Below are positions 13,678 through 22,940 of a stretch of DNA of 64,000 nucleotides, one piece after another. The stretch covers positions 1 through 64,000 of the forward strand of contig DATMYV010000018.1 in the NCBI GenBank assembly GCA_035560795.1, written 5' to 3'. How positions within the stretch are numbered: the stretch's first letter is position 1; each line of letters opens with the position of its first letter. Made by a program: the position numbers and the translations under genes. This stretch comes from Longilinea sp035560795. Lineage in GTDB: Bacteria; Chloroflexota; Anaerolineae; Anaerolineales; Anaerolineaceae. The notes under the pieces are model-generated. The model was not told the DNA's origin. It searched no databases and saw only the letters and a list, made by a program, of their open reading frames with translations.

Positions 13678-16448
13678 AACCGACTGGTTTCAACTGGGTA
13701 CGGATATTGGTCATTCTCAGCCTGTTGGCGGCGGTTCTTTCGCCAGCCAGTGGGGCGGCTGTGATAGCCCAGGGCAATGCCGAAGCTCAGGCCAGTGCAC
13801 TGTTGGGAAAGATGTCTCCCGAAGAAAAAGTCGGGCAGATATTCTTGGTGACATTTGATGGCAGCAGTCTAAAACCTGAAGCGCCAATTCTCAACTTGAT
13901 TGCTAAAAGACATATCGGCGGGGTTGTGCTTCAGTCCAGCAAGGATAATTTTACTGGCGGTCCCGATGCACTTTCACAGGCAGCCGGATTAATTTCCACC
14001 CTGCAAACAACAGAATGGGAGGACGCCCAACAACCGTCAACCTCCGATCATTTTATTCCACTGCTGGTGGGGATAGTGCAAGAAGGTGACCTGGCACCCT
14101 ACGATCAATTGTATAACGGTATGACAGCGTTACCCAGCGAAATGGCAATCGGCGCTACCTGGGACACCACGCTGGCTGAACGCGTTGGCGATGTAATGGG
14201 CAAAGAATTGAATGCATTGGGCGTGAACCTGTTGATAGGACCATCGCTAGATGTGATGGATGAACCGCATACCGACGGCCGTGAGGACCTGGGAGTACGC
14301 GTTTTTGGAGGCGATCCCTTTTGGGTTGGCGTAATGGGCCAGGCGTATATTCGCGGCCTGCATGCCGGCAGTAATCAAGCTTTGGCAGTGATTGGCAAGA
14401 ATTTTCCCGGCCGCGGCGCCTCGGATCGACCCTCCGATATTGAAGTCGCCACCGTGCGTAAAACCTTCGAACAACTAAAGAGTGTTGAATTGGCCCCATT
14501 TGCTGCCGTGAGCGGTAATTCAGCTAGCTCTGAGGGTACATTGGATGGTTTACTGGTTTCGCACATCCGCTATCAAGGATTGCAGGGCCAGGTGAATGCG
14601 AATACACGCCCGGTGAGTCTTGATGCGGCGGCATTGGACGGCCTGATGAACCTGGAGGAATTTTCAACCTGGCGATCTACTGGCGGAGTACTGGTCAGTG
14701 ATAACCTTGGCAGCAATGCGGTTCGCCAGCTCTTTGATCCATCGGGGAAAAATTTTGACGGCCGTCAGGTTGCGCGCAGTGCATTTCTGGCAGGTAATGA
14801 TCTTCTTTACGTGGATAATTTTGTCTCCAGCGGCGATCCGGACGCTTACACAACGCTTGAACGTACGTTGGATTTCTTCGTTCAGAAATACCGTGAAGAT
14901 GCTGCTTTTGCTGAACGGGTGGATAAATCTGTCTCCCGGATATTGACCCTGAAATTCCGCCTGTATCCGACCTTTACCCTTCAATCGGTGCTTGCACCCC
15001 AGCAAAAATTACCCGAGATTGGTCAATCGAGCGGTTTGACCTTCGAAGTGGCACAAAAAGCCGCTTCATTGATCAGCCCGGATGCACAAGATCTGCCTTC
15101 TGTCCTACCTCGTCCGCCGTTTGTGAGTGAACGGATCGTTTTCCTGACCGACGTTCAAACCACGCGCCAGTGCAGCAATTGCTCCGATCAAGCCATCCTC
15201 GGGTTGGATGCCCTGCAAAATGCAGTTCTGCGGTTGTATGGTCCGCAGACCAGCGGTCAGGTGGTATCCGTCCATACCAGTTCTCATTCCTTTGCCGAAT
15301 TGACCCGCCTACTGGATAAAGTTGAAATGGAATCGACGCTCGAGACCGATTTGCAGCAAGCAGCCTGGATTGTTGTTGCAATGAGGGGCGAAAGCAGCGA
15401 TCGAGCCGAATCACGGGCGCTGACCAGACTATTGGCGGAACGTTCGGACTTGATTCGCGATAAAAAGATCGTCGTTTTCGCTTTTGGTGCGCCATATTAT
15501 CTGGATGCCACCGATTTATCTAAAATTTCTGCCTATTATGCCATGTATAGCAAAACGCCTGCGTTTATCGAAGTGGCTGCCCGGATTTTGTTCCAGGAAA
15601 TGCCTCTAACCGGGGCTTCTCCTGTCTCGGTTCCAGGCGCAGGATATTCGCTCAGCCGCGTTCTTGCTCCCGATGCAGCCCAAGTCATACCGCTCTATCT
15701 GGATATACCTGAAGAAGGTTCCATTGCGGCGGATATAACCCCCACGCCCACCGAAGTCCCAACCTTTAAAGTGGGAGATACGCTTCCGTTAAAAACCGGC
15801 CTGATACTGGATCAAAACCGCCACCCCGTACCAGATGGTACTACTGTTCAATTCATATTCACCACGGGACGTGATAACGCCGTGACCCAGCAAATAACCA
15901 GCAAGACCACCAGTGGCGTGGCGCGGGCAGCATTTCGCATCCAGAATACCGGGATTCTTGAAATTCGGGCCGTGAGCAGCCCGGCAGAGACATCGCAAAT
16001 ATTGAGACTGGATGTCAGCGGCGAACAAGCCGCTGCGGTAACCGCCATTGTCCCAACGGTTCAAATTGAACCCTCGGCGACGGCTGCGCCAACATTAAGC
16101 CCGACGCCTGAAGCGACTCCAGAACCTGCCAGCTCAGCAGGTTCTGACAAGCGCCTGTTGAACTGGTTGGTGGCCGTTGGTTTTATCTGGTTGTGCGCTG
16201 CTGGAATATTTGTCCTTGGTAGAATGCGTTTATCACTGCGTTGGGGCATTCGTTGGGGTTTACTCGCTGCCGTTGGAGGATTGATCGTCTATACGGTTGT
16301 GAATATATTCCTTGAGGATGGCAATTCGTGGCTATCCCTGGGTGTTGGCCGCGCGATCTTCCTGGCATTGTGCGGTGTCCTGGCAGGCTGGGCTTTTGGC
16401 ATTTACTGGCAGCGCCGCGTTCAAAACACCGGGAAACGCAGCCATTAA
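13674..16448 (+). CDS. Exported GH3-family (NagZ-like) protein with C-terminal membrane anchor; acid/base His missing
   Basis: 924 aa. A signal sequence (residues 10-33) leads into a glycoside hydrolase 3 N-terminal domain: MSPEEKVGQIFLVTF near 45-59 and GGVVLQSS near 83. The usual KHFPGHG...DSH motif, which carries the acid/base His of NagZ, reads KNFPGRGASDRPSD at about 242-255, so the key His is absent. The nucleophile segment VLVSDNLGSNAV keeps its Asp at 343. After a C-terminal alpha/beta region come an Ig-like module (about 690-790), a Thr/Pro-rich linker and about three membrane helices at the end. It may be an inactive or altered enzyme acting on amino-sugar polymers outside the cell. 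Last gene of the ATPase operon. Confidence 0.85.
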   Translation: MKPTGFNWVRILVILSLLAAVLSPASGAAVIAQGNAEAQASALLGKMSPEEKVGQIFLVTFDGSSLKPEAPILNLIAKRHIGGVVLQSSKDNFTGGPDALSQAAGLISTLQTTEWEDAQQPSTSDHFIPLLVGIVQEGDLAPYDQLYNGMTALPSEMAIGATWDTTLAERVGDVMGKELNALGVNLLIGPSLDVMDEPHTDGREDLGVRVFGGDPFWVGVMGQAYIRGLHAGSNQALAVIGKNFPGRGASDRPSDIEVATVRKTFEQLKSVELAPFAAVSGNSASSEGTLDGLLVSHIRYQGLQGQVNANTRPVSLDAAALDGLMNLEEFSTWRSTGGVLVSDNLGSNAVRQLFDPSGKNFDGRQVARSAFLAGNDLLYVDNFVSSGDPDAYTTLERTLDFFVQKYREDAAFAERVDKSVSRILTLKFRLYPTFTLQSVLAPQQKLPEIGQSSGLTFEVAQKAASLISPDAQDLPSVLPRPPFVSERIVFLTDVQTTRQCSNCSDQAILGLDALQNAVLRLYGPQTSGQVVSVHTSSHSFAELTRLLDKVEMESTLETDLQQAAWIVVAMRGESSDRAESRALTRLLAERSDLIRDKKIVVFAFGAPYYLDATDLSKISAYYAMYSKTPAFIEVAARILFQEMPLTGASPVSVPGAGYSLSRVLAPDAAQVIPLYLDIPEEGSIAADITPTPTEVPTFKVGDTLPLKTGLILDQNRHPVPDGTTVQFIFTTGRDNAVTQQITSKTTSGVARAAFRIQNTGILEIRAVSSPAETSQILRLDVSGEQAAAVTAIVPTVQIEPSATAAPTLSPTPEATPEPASSAGSDKRLLNWLVAVGFIWLCAAGIFVLGRMRLSLRWGIRWGLLAAVGGLIVYTVVNIFLEDGNSWLSLGVGRAIFLALCGVLAGWAFGIYWQRRVQNTGKRSH

Positions 16449-16537
16449 GTCCGATCGGCTTATGTAAATAATCTGGACAAAAAAAACGGTCGCCAGTAAT
16501 GCAATCGTTGATTTTTTAACGAATGGCGCCGATTCAG

Positions 16538-17521
16538 TTACCGAAACAGCACAGAAATAAATGAAACTGCGGTCAACGCAATGGCTGCCCAAAGCAGGGT
16601 TTTTTCAGTGGGCATCCTCAGGAAATCCTTAACCGTTAGTTTGTGATTGACGGTGCGCGGGAGTGAAGGCCGGTCGCCCAGCAAACCCTGGCGAAAGCGT
16701 TCAATCGTTTCCGGGCGTTCATCAGGGTGTAGCGACATTGCCCATAAAATGGCGCGTTCGGTGCGCAGGCTGATGTCGTTATTGATTGAGCGCGGCGGGA
16801 GCAGGTTTTCAGGGTTGAGAAAACGATCGCGGGCTTCGGCTGGCGACTGGTTGGTGAGCAGATGGTATAGCGTAGCACCAAACGAATAAATATCGCTGCG
16901 TACATCCGTATGACCGCTATCGCCGCCATATTGTTCCAGGGGAGTGTAAATGGCAGTCCCTTGTCCTTGAAGTACCGTGATGGTTACTTCACCAGGCGCC
17001 AGCAATTTGACCAGGCCAAAATCAACCAGTTTAAGCAAGCCTGACGGGGTTACCTTGAGATTGCTGGGTTTGATATCTCGATGCAGAATGGGCGGTTCCT
17101 GGCCGTGCAGGTAGGTGAGCGCATCACAGAGTTGGGACGCCCAACTAAGAACCTCATTTTCCATAAGGAAACGGTCTTCCTGCCGCGCTTCGAGCATCAA
17201 GGTGCGCAAATCCTTGCCTGGGACGAAATCCATTACCAGATAATCGCGCGACCCGATCGAAAAGAAATCGGAAACCTTGGGGAGATTGGGATGATCCAGA
17301 CGAGCTAAAACGGTGGCTTCGCGCAGGAATTGATCGCGAGCTTCACGCACCATGTCTTGCGGCAATGTGCGGTCGTGTTCAACTTCCTTCAAAGCACATT
17401 GACGGCCTTCAAGGCGCAGATCGTCAGCCAGGTATATGCTTCCCATCCCGCCCTGACCGATAATCCGGCGAATCCTGTAGCGGCCTCGCAGCACTTCCCC
17501 GGCTTTTAGGGGGACTGGCAT
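16538..17521 (-). CDS. Ser/Thr protein kinase, PknB-like, tail-anchored
   Basis: 327 aa from MPVPLKAGEV; this start has GGTGGAG upstream, whereas the upstream GTG/ATG choices (to 17614) have none. The kinase domain shows glycine loop GQGGMG at 22-27, the VAIK-type lysine in CALKEVE near 45, catalytic loop HRDIKPSN near 145-152, DFG near 165 and APE-like TPLEQYGG. One hydrophobic helix ends the protein (TLLWAAIALTAVSFISVLFR), and no extracellular sensor domain follows, so it is tail-anchored with the kinase in the cytoplasm. It is divergent from an FHA-winged-helix regulator, a natural phospho-dependent partner. Confidence 0.93.
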   Translation of the reverse strand: MPVPLKAGEVLRGRYRIRRIIGQGGMGSIYLADDLRLEGRQCALKEVEHDRTLPQDMVREARDQFLREATVLARLDHPNLPKVSDFFSIGSRDYLVMDFVPGKDLRTLMLEARQEDRFLMENEVLSWASQLCDALTYLHGQEPPILHRDIKPSNLKVTPSGLLKLVDFGLVKLLAPGEVTITVLQGQGTAIYTPLEQYGGDSGHTDVRSDIYSFGATLYHLLTNQSPAEARDRFLNPENLLPPRSINNDISLRTERAILWAMSLHPDERPETIERFRQGLLGDRPSLPRTVNHKLTVKDFLRMPTEKTLLWAAIALTAVSFISVLFR

Positions 17522-17634
17522 CGAGCGGCTCCACCTTCTGGCGGACGGTTGTTCGATTAACGGATTTCTCGGCGTGAAATTGGACCCGTCAATCGACCAG
17601 ACCGCCATTCCCACAAAAATTCAATTTCTGATAT

Positions 17635-17640
17635 ATTATA
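17635..17640 (-). promoter_or_regulatory. -10 element for the Ser/Thr kinase gene
   Basis: Minus-strand TATAAT in a palindromic AT-rich stretch (ATATATTATA) between the divergent kinase and FHA genes. A start near 17628 would give a leader of about 107 bases to the chosen ATG. Confidence 0.45.
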
Positions 17641-17697
17641 CCTCGTAGAGGTTAATCCAAGAAGCGCAGGGTTACCTTCTCGCGGGGAGAATGCGAT

Positions 17698-18369
17698 ATG
17701 CTGCCTGATTCGCCAGTTCTGATCGGACAAACAGGTCCGCTGAATGGAGAACGTTTTTCCGTTGCGGACGAGATGATCATTGGACGCGACGCGGCCTGTA
17801 CTGTGGTGGTTACCGACCGGCAGGTGTCCCGTTATCATGCCCGTATTACCCTGAAAGAGGGCAGCGCGCTACTTGAGGATTTAGGCAGTAAAAATGGGAC
17901 ATATTTGAATGGCGATGTGATTTCGGAACCATTAATTCTCCAAGATGGCGATGTGATTCAAGTGGCATTGGTACAACAGTTTATCTACCTCAGTTCGGAT
18001 GCTACCATGCCCATGGCGGGCACGTTCTCCTGGCCGGTGGAAAAACCGCTCGAGGATCATACTGGACGCTTATTCCTGGATCCGCGTTCGCGCCGGGTTT
18101 GGGTGGAAGAAAAAGAAGTGTTACCGCCGCTCTCCGTACCTCAGTTCCGGCTTTTACAAACCCTCTATGATCAACAGGACAAGGTCGTTTCCCGACAGGC
18201 GCTTATCACGATGATCTGGAGTGAAGAGGAAGCGGTCGGCGTCTCAGAACAAGCCCTGGACGCCCTGGTTCGGCGCCTGCGCGACCGTCTGGCACAGCTG
18301 GATGCCAGTCACACCTATTTGGTGACGGTGCGCGGTCACGGCCTGAGGTTGGATAACCCAAAACGATAA
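17698..18369 (+). CDS. FHA domain fused to an OmpR-type winged-helix DNA-binding domain
   Basis: 223 aa. Residues about 8-95 form an FHA phosphothreonine-binding domain: IIGRDAACTVVV near 27-38, SRYHARI near 44-50 and SKNGTYLNG near 63-71. Residues about 120-220 form a winged-helix effector domain like that of OmpR/PhoB: LSVPQFRLLQTLYDQQDKVVSRQALITMIW, then LDALVRRLRDRL and VTVRGHGLRL. A receiver domain is absent; FHA takes its place. The expected role is a transcription regulator responding to Thr phosphorylation, with the divergent kinase as the obvious candidate kinase. Targets are unknown. The ATG has GGGGAG about 8 bases upstream. Confidence 0.92.
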   Translation: MLPDSPVLIGQTGPLNGERFSVADEMIIGRDAACTVVVTDRQVSRYHARITLKEGSALLEDLGSKNGTYLNGDVISEPLILQDGDVIQVALVQQFIYLSSDATMPMAGTFSWPVEKPLEDHTGRLFLDPRSRRVWVEEKEVLPPLSVPQFRLLQTLYDQQDKVVSRQALITMIWSEEEAVGVSEQALDALVRRLRDRLAQLDASHTYLVTVRGHGLRLDNPKR

Positions 18370-18372
18370 TTA

Positions 18373-18406
18373 AGAAAACAGGGCTTTTTGAAAAGCCCTG
18401 TTTTCT
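18373..18406. terminator. Bidirectional intrinsic terminator after the FHA regulator
   Basis: A perfect 16-base inverted repeat (AGAAAACAGGGCTTTT) separated by two bases, with T-rich arms on both sides. It serves the convergent FHA regulator and CpXC genes. Confidence 0.85.
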
Positions 18407-18429
18407 AAAAATAAGACAAATTGTTATTT

Positions 18430-19782
18430 TCAGGCTTTGAGCTTGGTCTGCATGGAAAAGCGTAAAGCTGAGTGGTAGACATCCTGCAGTTTGGCTGACA
18501 TCTCCGCTGATTGGCCGTCGCCATCGCTCTGAACCACCAGACTGTTTAATGCCTGAATAAATTCATCCGTGACCATGCTGGTGTTTTCCTGCAGCAGTTT
18601 TTGCCGGGCATTTTCATCTTCTGCGGCTAATAGTTTCTCAATCAGTTCAACTTCAGGCGGTGGGGCGCTGGCTTCTTCGACAACTTTGGCAATCTTGCCC
18701 AGTTTTCCAAGGCGCATCAGATCGGCTTTTTGACGAGCCAGCTCTTGTTGTGTCTTCAATGCTTCAATAAAATACTCATTGATGCCAGGCAGGACTTCGC
18801 GCGCGGCGGCTTCGACATCTTCAGCAGCCAGAACCTGATCCAACAGTTGTTGGGAAGCTTTCATTTCTTCTTGAATCTGCTTATCGATTTCCGTGGTCAA
18901 ATCCAGCAGCTTGGCGCGCATATCCAATAATTTCTGTTTTTCCTCGCCTGTCGCTTTTTCAACCCGGTCACTGAGGATCTGGAAAAACTGGTAATCCAAA
19001 CCGCCGCGGGTCAGGCTGACGTAGGTTGCCAGGCGGGTGTCGCTGGGCGACGCGATTATTAAATCAAGCAGCTTTTCACGGGTCAAGCCAGTTTTGCTGG
19101 CTTCCTGCAGCAACCTTTGTGCTTCCTGCGCTTCCTGTGCATTGGCAAGTAATTTCTTGCCCACCTCGGTTTGGGTCACCAGTTCCTGCTGGAGTTGGGC
19201 GAGCATACGGGCATTCTGCTCATCGCCCTGGGCCATGGTGGCCTGAATGATGCGGCTGAACATGGCGAAGAAACTCTCATCGATCAGGGTTTGTTCCTGC
19301 TGGATGATCGTACTGCGGTCTGCTGCGACCGAGGTCGAAAGCAACCGCTGCAGCAGATTGAGGCGTTTTTGTTGTTCCTCCAGCATTTCGCGGGTTACGC
19401 CATCACCTTCCAAGATTTTCTCCACCATGGTTTGAAAGGTGAGCATTGACTGTGGTCGCAGCAAGTAGGCTTTGCGTTTATCAACCGGAAGCTTGTTCAT
19501 CACCAGATTGATCAGCGGACCAATCAATTTTTCTTGTTCATTTAGCGGCAGACCCATTTCAGAAGGGAAGAAGGTCAGCAATAATTCTTTATCAGGATCA
19601 TGATAGACAATCGGCGTGCTAAGCATCCCCTCATACCCGCAGGTGGGGCAGTGGATCATATTGGCTGACCCGCCCAACAGGCGTTGTTTGGCCTGGGGAT
19701 CAACATTCAAATCAAAAAGTTGCTCAACATCAGCAACGACCGGCGATTTACAGCGCGGACAGTTGGTGCGTATAGATGACAT
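18430..19782 (-). CDS. CpXC-domain protein with long helical region
   Basis: 450 aa. The N-terminus is a CpXC-type zinc domain: NCPRCKSP near 8-15 and HCPTCGYEG near 44-52 (two C-x-x-C pairs), with the FDLNVDPQAKQRLLGG stretch typical of the family. The remaining roughly 350 residues are rich in Glu, Gln, Leu and Lys and look helical or coiled-coil, for example EMLEEQQKRLNLLQRLL and LLDMRAKLLDLTTEIDKQIQEEMKASQQLLDQ. No signal peptide or catalytic motif is seen. Function unknown; a cytoplasmic scaffold is only a guess. Confidence 0.8.
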   Translation of the reverse strand: MSSIRTNCPRCKSPVVADVEQLFDLNVDPQAKQRLLGGSANMIHCPTCGYEGMLSTPIVYHDPDKELLLTFFPSEMGLPLNEQEKLIGPLINLVMNKLPVDKRKAYLLRPQSMLTFQTMVEKILEGDGVTREMLEEQQKRLNLLQRLLSTSVAADRSTIIQQEQTLIDESFFAMFSRIIQATMAQGDEQNARMLAQLQQELVTQTEVGKKLLANAQEAQEAQRLLQEASKTGLTREKLLDLIIASPSDTRLATYVSLTRGGLDYQFFQILSDRVEKATGEEKQKLLDMRAKLLDLTTEIDKQIQEEMKASQQLLDQVLAAEDVEAAAREVLPGINEYFIEALKTQQELARQKADLMRLGKLGKIAKVVEEASAPPPEVELIEKLLAAEDENARQKLLQENTSMVTDEFIQALNSLVVQSDGDGQSAEMSAKLQDVYHSALRFSMQTKLKA

Positions 19783-19814
19783 TTGTTCGCTCTCTAAAGA
19801 AAAGATGGGCTAGA

Positions 19815-21398
19815 TTATACCATTTGGAGGGTTGATTTCAATTCCGGATTACGCGGAAGAGCGAAGCAGATGCGCGCACCTTTTCCCGATTCCGGGTCTA
19901 CCCAGATACGTCCGCCATGTGCTTCGATGATTGACCGGGTCAGGTAAAGGCCCAGGCCGGCGCCTTTCGTCTGGCGAGCAATCTCCGGAGCGCGGTAGAA
20001 CCGGTCGAAAATATGTGGAATATCCTGTGGGGCGATGCCGGGACCCTGATCGCTAACACAAATAATGACATTATCCGGACGCACCTGTCCAGAAATATTA
20101 ATCTCTCCGCTCGGCGAATACTTGATCGCATTGCCAAGGAGATTTGAAATGACTTGTTCCAACCTCAACTCGTCGGCGACGATGACGGGAAAATCATCGG
20201 GGAAATTTAACGTAATGGTATGTTGACTGGATTGCGTCTGCATGCGCGCAGCAATGCGTTTTGCCAGATCGGGTAACAGCACATCGGTGCGCTTGAGCGT
20301 CAGCCCGCCCGACTGCAACCGGGATGCATCCAACAGGTTTTCGATGAGCAAACTAAGGCGATCTGACTCTTCCTCAATCACCTGTAAACTTTCCTGGACA
20401 ATGGTGCGGTCCCAGGTGACGTCGTCGCGCCGCAACGTGCTGACATAGCCTTTGATGAGCGCCACCGGCGTTTTCAGCTCATGACTGATTACCGAAATAA
20501 AAGTGGATTTAAGTTCTTCTGCCTGGCGAAAACGGGTGATATCGCGTATGGATGCAAAAATGTTGAGCAGGTTGTTTTCTGATGATATTAGCGGTGAATA
20601 GGTGATGCCGACTGGAAGCGGGGGTTGATCGACACCCCGCTGGAGATCGCCTTCAACATAGAGATTGGCATGCGGGGTCAATGGCCATCCGCCTGCCGCA
20701 GCCTGTTCCAGGGTCATTCCATTCGGCGGGTGAAGCCAGCGGATGATTTCATCATGAGGCCGTTCCTGAATCAGGTCTACTGGCATGGATAGCATATGGG
20801 CAACAGCCGGATTGCAACGCTCAACCCTCAGGTCAGGACGCAGAATGAGAATGCCGTCTGCGGCAGTATCCAATAGGGCTGAAAGACGCTGCTTGTCGCG
20901 GTTAATCTGGGTGTACAGCTGTGCATTTTGAACGGCGATGGCTGCCTGGTTGGCAAAACTGCTTAGCAGAGCACGGTCATTTGCCGAAAACAGATCCGGG
21001 TAACTGCGGAAGATAAAAATGACGCCGGCAACCTTCTGGCGCGCCACCAGCGGCAGCCCTACGCCGGTCAACAAACCCAGGCTGGCAGTTCGGGTAAGAT
21101 CCTTAAGCACGCGGTTGATTTCAGGCAGCTCAAAGCGCTGCGGGTCAGGGTTTTCCGGGATTTGCGAAAGGTAAGGAGTTAGAAAACGCAGAAAAATGGG
21201 GGGAATACCCTGAGAAACCTGGACTTTCCATCCCCCGGTTTCGGTTCGCAATGCAATCAGCCCAGCCTGGCCAGCCACCATTTCGACAGATACCGTCAAA
21301 ATGCGGTTGAGCAGCGCATTCAGATCCAACTCTTCAGTCAATGCGCGCGCAATTTCAAGCAGGTAATCGCGCTGGCGGACGCGAAAGTCGGGCAGCAT
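19815..21398 (-). CDS. Cytoplasmic sensor histidine kinase (GAF-PAS-HisKA-HATPase)
   Basis: 527 aa without clear membrane helices. Order of domains: GAF at about 10-165 (VGLPLVARQKVAGVIFIFR, LLSSFANQAAIAVQNAQLY), PAS at about 170-285 (LDTAADGILILRPDLRVERCNPA), HisKA with H-box FISVISHELKTPVALIKGYVS near 300-320, then HATPase with N-box NLLGNAIKYSP near 418, DQGPGIAPQDIPHIFDRFYR and GAGLGLYLTRSIIEAHGG. It autophosphorylates on His; no response regulator gene is adjacent, so its partner is unknown. It lies 8 bases after the aminotransferase stop and is likely in the same transcript. Confidence 0.93.
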   Translation of the reverse strand: MLPDFRVRQRDYLLEIARALTEELDLNALLNRILTVSVEMVAGQAGLIALRTETGGWKVQVSQGIPPIFLRFLTPYLSQIPENPDPQRFELPEINRVLKDLTRTASLGLLTGVGLPLVARQKVAGVIFIFRSYPDLFSANDRALLSSFANQAAIAVQNAQLYTQINRDKQRLSALLDTAADGILILRPDLRVERCNPAVAHMLSMPVDLIQERPHDEIIRWLHPPNGMTLEQAAAGGWPLTPHANLYVEGDLQRGVDQPPLPVGITYSPLISSENNLLNIFASIRDITRFRQAEELKSTFISVISHELKTPVALIKGYVSTLRRDDVTWDRTIVQESLQVIEEESDRLSLLIENLLDASRLQSGGLTLKRTDVLLPDLAKRIAARMQTQSSQHTITLNFPDDFPVIVADELRLEQVISNLLGNAIKYSPSGEINISGQVRPDNVIICVSDQGPGIAPQDIPHIFDRFYRAPEIARQTKGAGLGLYLTRSIIEAHGGRIWVDPESGKGARICFALPRNPELKSTLQMV

Positions 21399-21406
21399 CG
21401 AAGTAA

Positions 21407-22723
21407 TTATCCTTTTTCAGCCAGGTCAATGGCTTCTTCGAATATGGCTAACCCTTCATCGATTTCCGCCCTGGTAATGGAAAGCGGCGGGGAAATCCGG
21501 ATCACGCTTTTCCCGCAACCCAACATGAGCATGCCGCGTTCGAATGCCAGGTCGACTACTGCGTCGCGGAGTTTCTCATCCGCCTTGTGTGTATCCTGAT
21601 CCTTGACAAACTCAACACCGATCATTAATCCTTTTCCGCGCACGCAGCCGATGCTGGGATGGCGTTCAGCCATTTCAAAAAGCTTGTCGATTGTGTAATC
21701 GCCCACTTCGGCTGCATTTTGCATGTACTGGTTTTCAATCAAATTCAGTGTTGCCAATGCGGCTGCGCAGGCGATCGGGTTGCCGCCGTATGTATTGCCG
21801 TGGGACCCCTTGGGCCAGGTGACAATGCTTTTCCGGGCAATCATGGCGCCGAAGGGAACGCCGGAGGCAATTCCCTTAGCGACGGTGATGATATCCGGTT
21901 CGACGTCAAAATGCTCAATCGACCACCATTTTCCAGTACGTCCGACGCCAGCTTGAACTTCATCGGCGATCAAAAGAATGCCGTGACGGTTGCACAGCGT
22001 GCGCAACGCCGGGAAAAAGCTCTCAGGCGGGACAATGTAACCGCCTTCGCCCTGGATGGGTTCAATCAGGATGCCTGCAACATCATCGGCGGGCAGGATG
22101 CGGCCTAGGATTTCTTCTTCGATATAACGAACCGCTGCGGTTCCGATATCTTCGCCCTTGCGAACGTGCAGCAGTGGGTGGTAGGGATCGGGGAACGGTG
22201 CGTGTACAACCCCGTTCATCAGAGGGAAAAAACCTTTGTGATAGTGCGGTTTGCTGGCAGTAAAGGTGACTGCACCCATCGTACGGCCATGGAATCCGCC
22301 AAAAAAGCCAATAAATTGACTGCGTTTGGTGTGATACCTTGCCAGTTTTATGGCAGCTTCCACCGATTCGGTGCCGGAATTGGTCATAAAGGAGACCGCA
22401 TCTTCTTTAAAAGGCGCGATCTCGCTGAGTTTTTCAGCCAGTTCCACCCAATTTTCGTGGTAGAAATCGGATGAGATGTGAATGAACTGGGCGGCCTGGT
22501 CCTGGATGGCTTTGACTACTTTTGGATGAGCATGCCCGGTGGAAACCACCGCGATTCCGGCTGCGAAATCGAGGAACCGATTGCCATCCACATCCCATAC
22601 TTCCACACCCCGGCCGTGGTCCATGACGAATGGGTAGCCGCGCGGATAGGAAGGTGAGATTACAGCGTGATCGCGCTCAATGATGGCGCGGGCTTTCGGC
22701 CCTGGAAGCTTGAAGGGTTCCAT
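21407..22723 (-). CDS. Class III aminotransferase (4-aminobutyrate / acetylornithine type)
   Basis: 438 aa. PLP-dependent omega-aminotransferase fold: DVDGNRFLDFAAGIAVVSTGHAHP near 45-68, TNSGTESVEAAIKLAR near 113-128, FHGRTMGAV near 143, IEPIQGEGGYIVPP near 226, LIADEVQAGVGRTGKWW near 254 and the PLP lysine in TVAKGIASGVPFGA near 283. The overall pattern is closest to GabT-like enzymes. Acetylornithine or other omega-amino acids are possible substrates; there are no arg or gab genes nearby to decide. The ATG has GGAGG just upstream. It is followed closely by a histidine kinase gene. Confidence 0.88.
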   Translation of the reverse strand: MEPFKLPGPKARAIIERDHAVISPSYPRGYPFVMDHGRGVEVWDVDGNRFLDFAAGIAVVSTGHAHPKVVKAIQDQAAQFIHISSDFYHENWVELAEKLSEIAPFKEDAVSFMTNSGTESVEAAIKLARYHTKRSQFIGFFGGFHGRTMGAVTFTASKPHYHKGFFPLMNGVVHAPFPDPYHPLLHVRKGEDIGTAAVRYIEEEILGRILPADDVAGILIEPIQGEGGYIVPPESFFPALRTLCNRHGILLIADEVQAGVGRTGKWWSIEHFDVEPDIITVAKGIASGVPFGAMIARKSIVTWPKGSHGNTYGGNPIACAAALATLNLIENQYMQNAAEVGDYTIDKLFEMAERHPSIGCVRGKGLMIGVEFVKDQDTHKADEKLRDAVVDLAFERGMLMLGCGKSVIRISPPLSITRAEIDEGLAIFEEAIDLAEKG

Positions 22724-22890
22724 TCATTTCCTCCTCAAAATGGTTCTCGGTGTTGGCGGGCTGGAGATTATACTAGGCTGCCGTGGAAAAAAAATTTATC
22801 GCCCATCCTAAGGCAGGTCTGTTCATTATATCAAATCCCCCAGCCGGAAAACAGGGCGGTATATCCATAGACCGGGAGGATGAAAAGCAT

Positions 22891-22922
22891 AAAAAAGACG
22901 GGCCTGAAGATTCAGCCCCGCC
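22891..22922 (-). terminator. Intrinsic terminator after the ROK kinase
   Basis: On the minus strand a 12-bp imperfect GC-rich stem (GGCGGGGCTGAA with TTCAGGCCCGTC) is followed by six T. It separates the ROK gene from the downstream aminotransferase, which therefore needs its own promoter (a TATAAT is present at 22767-22772). Confidence 0.8.
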
Positions 22923-22940
22923 TTTCCAGATCAAGTTATG

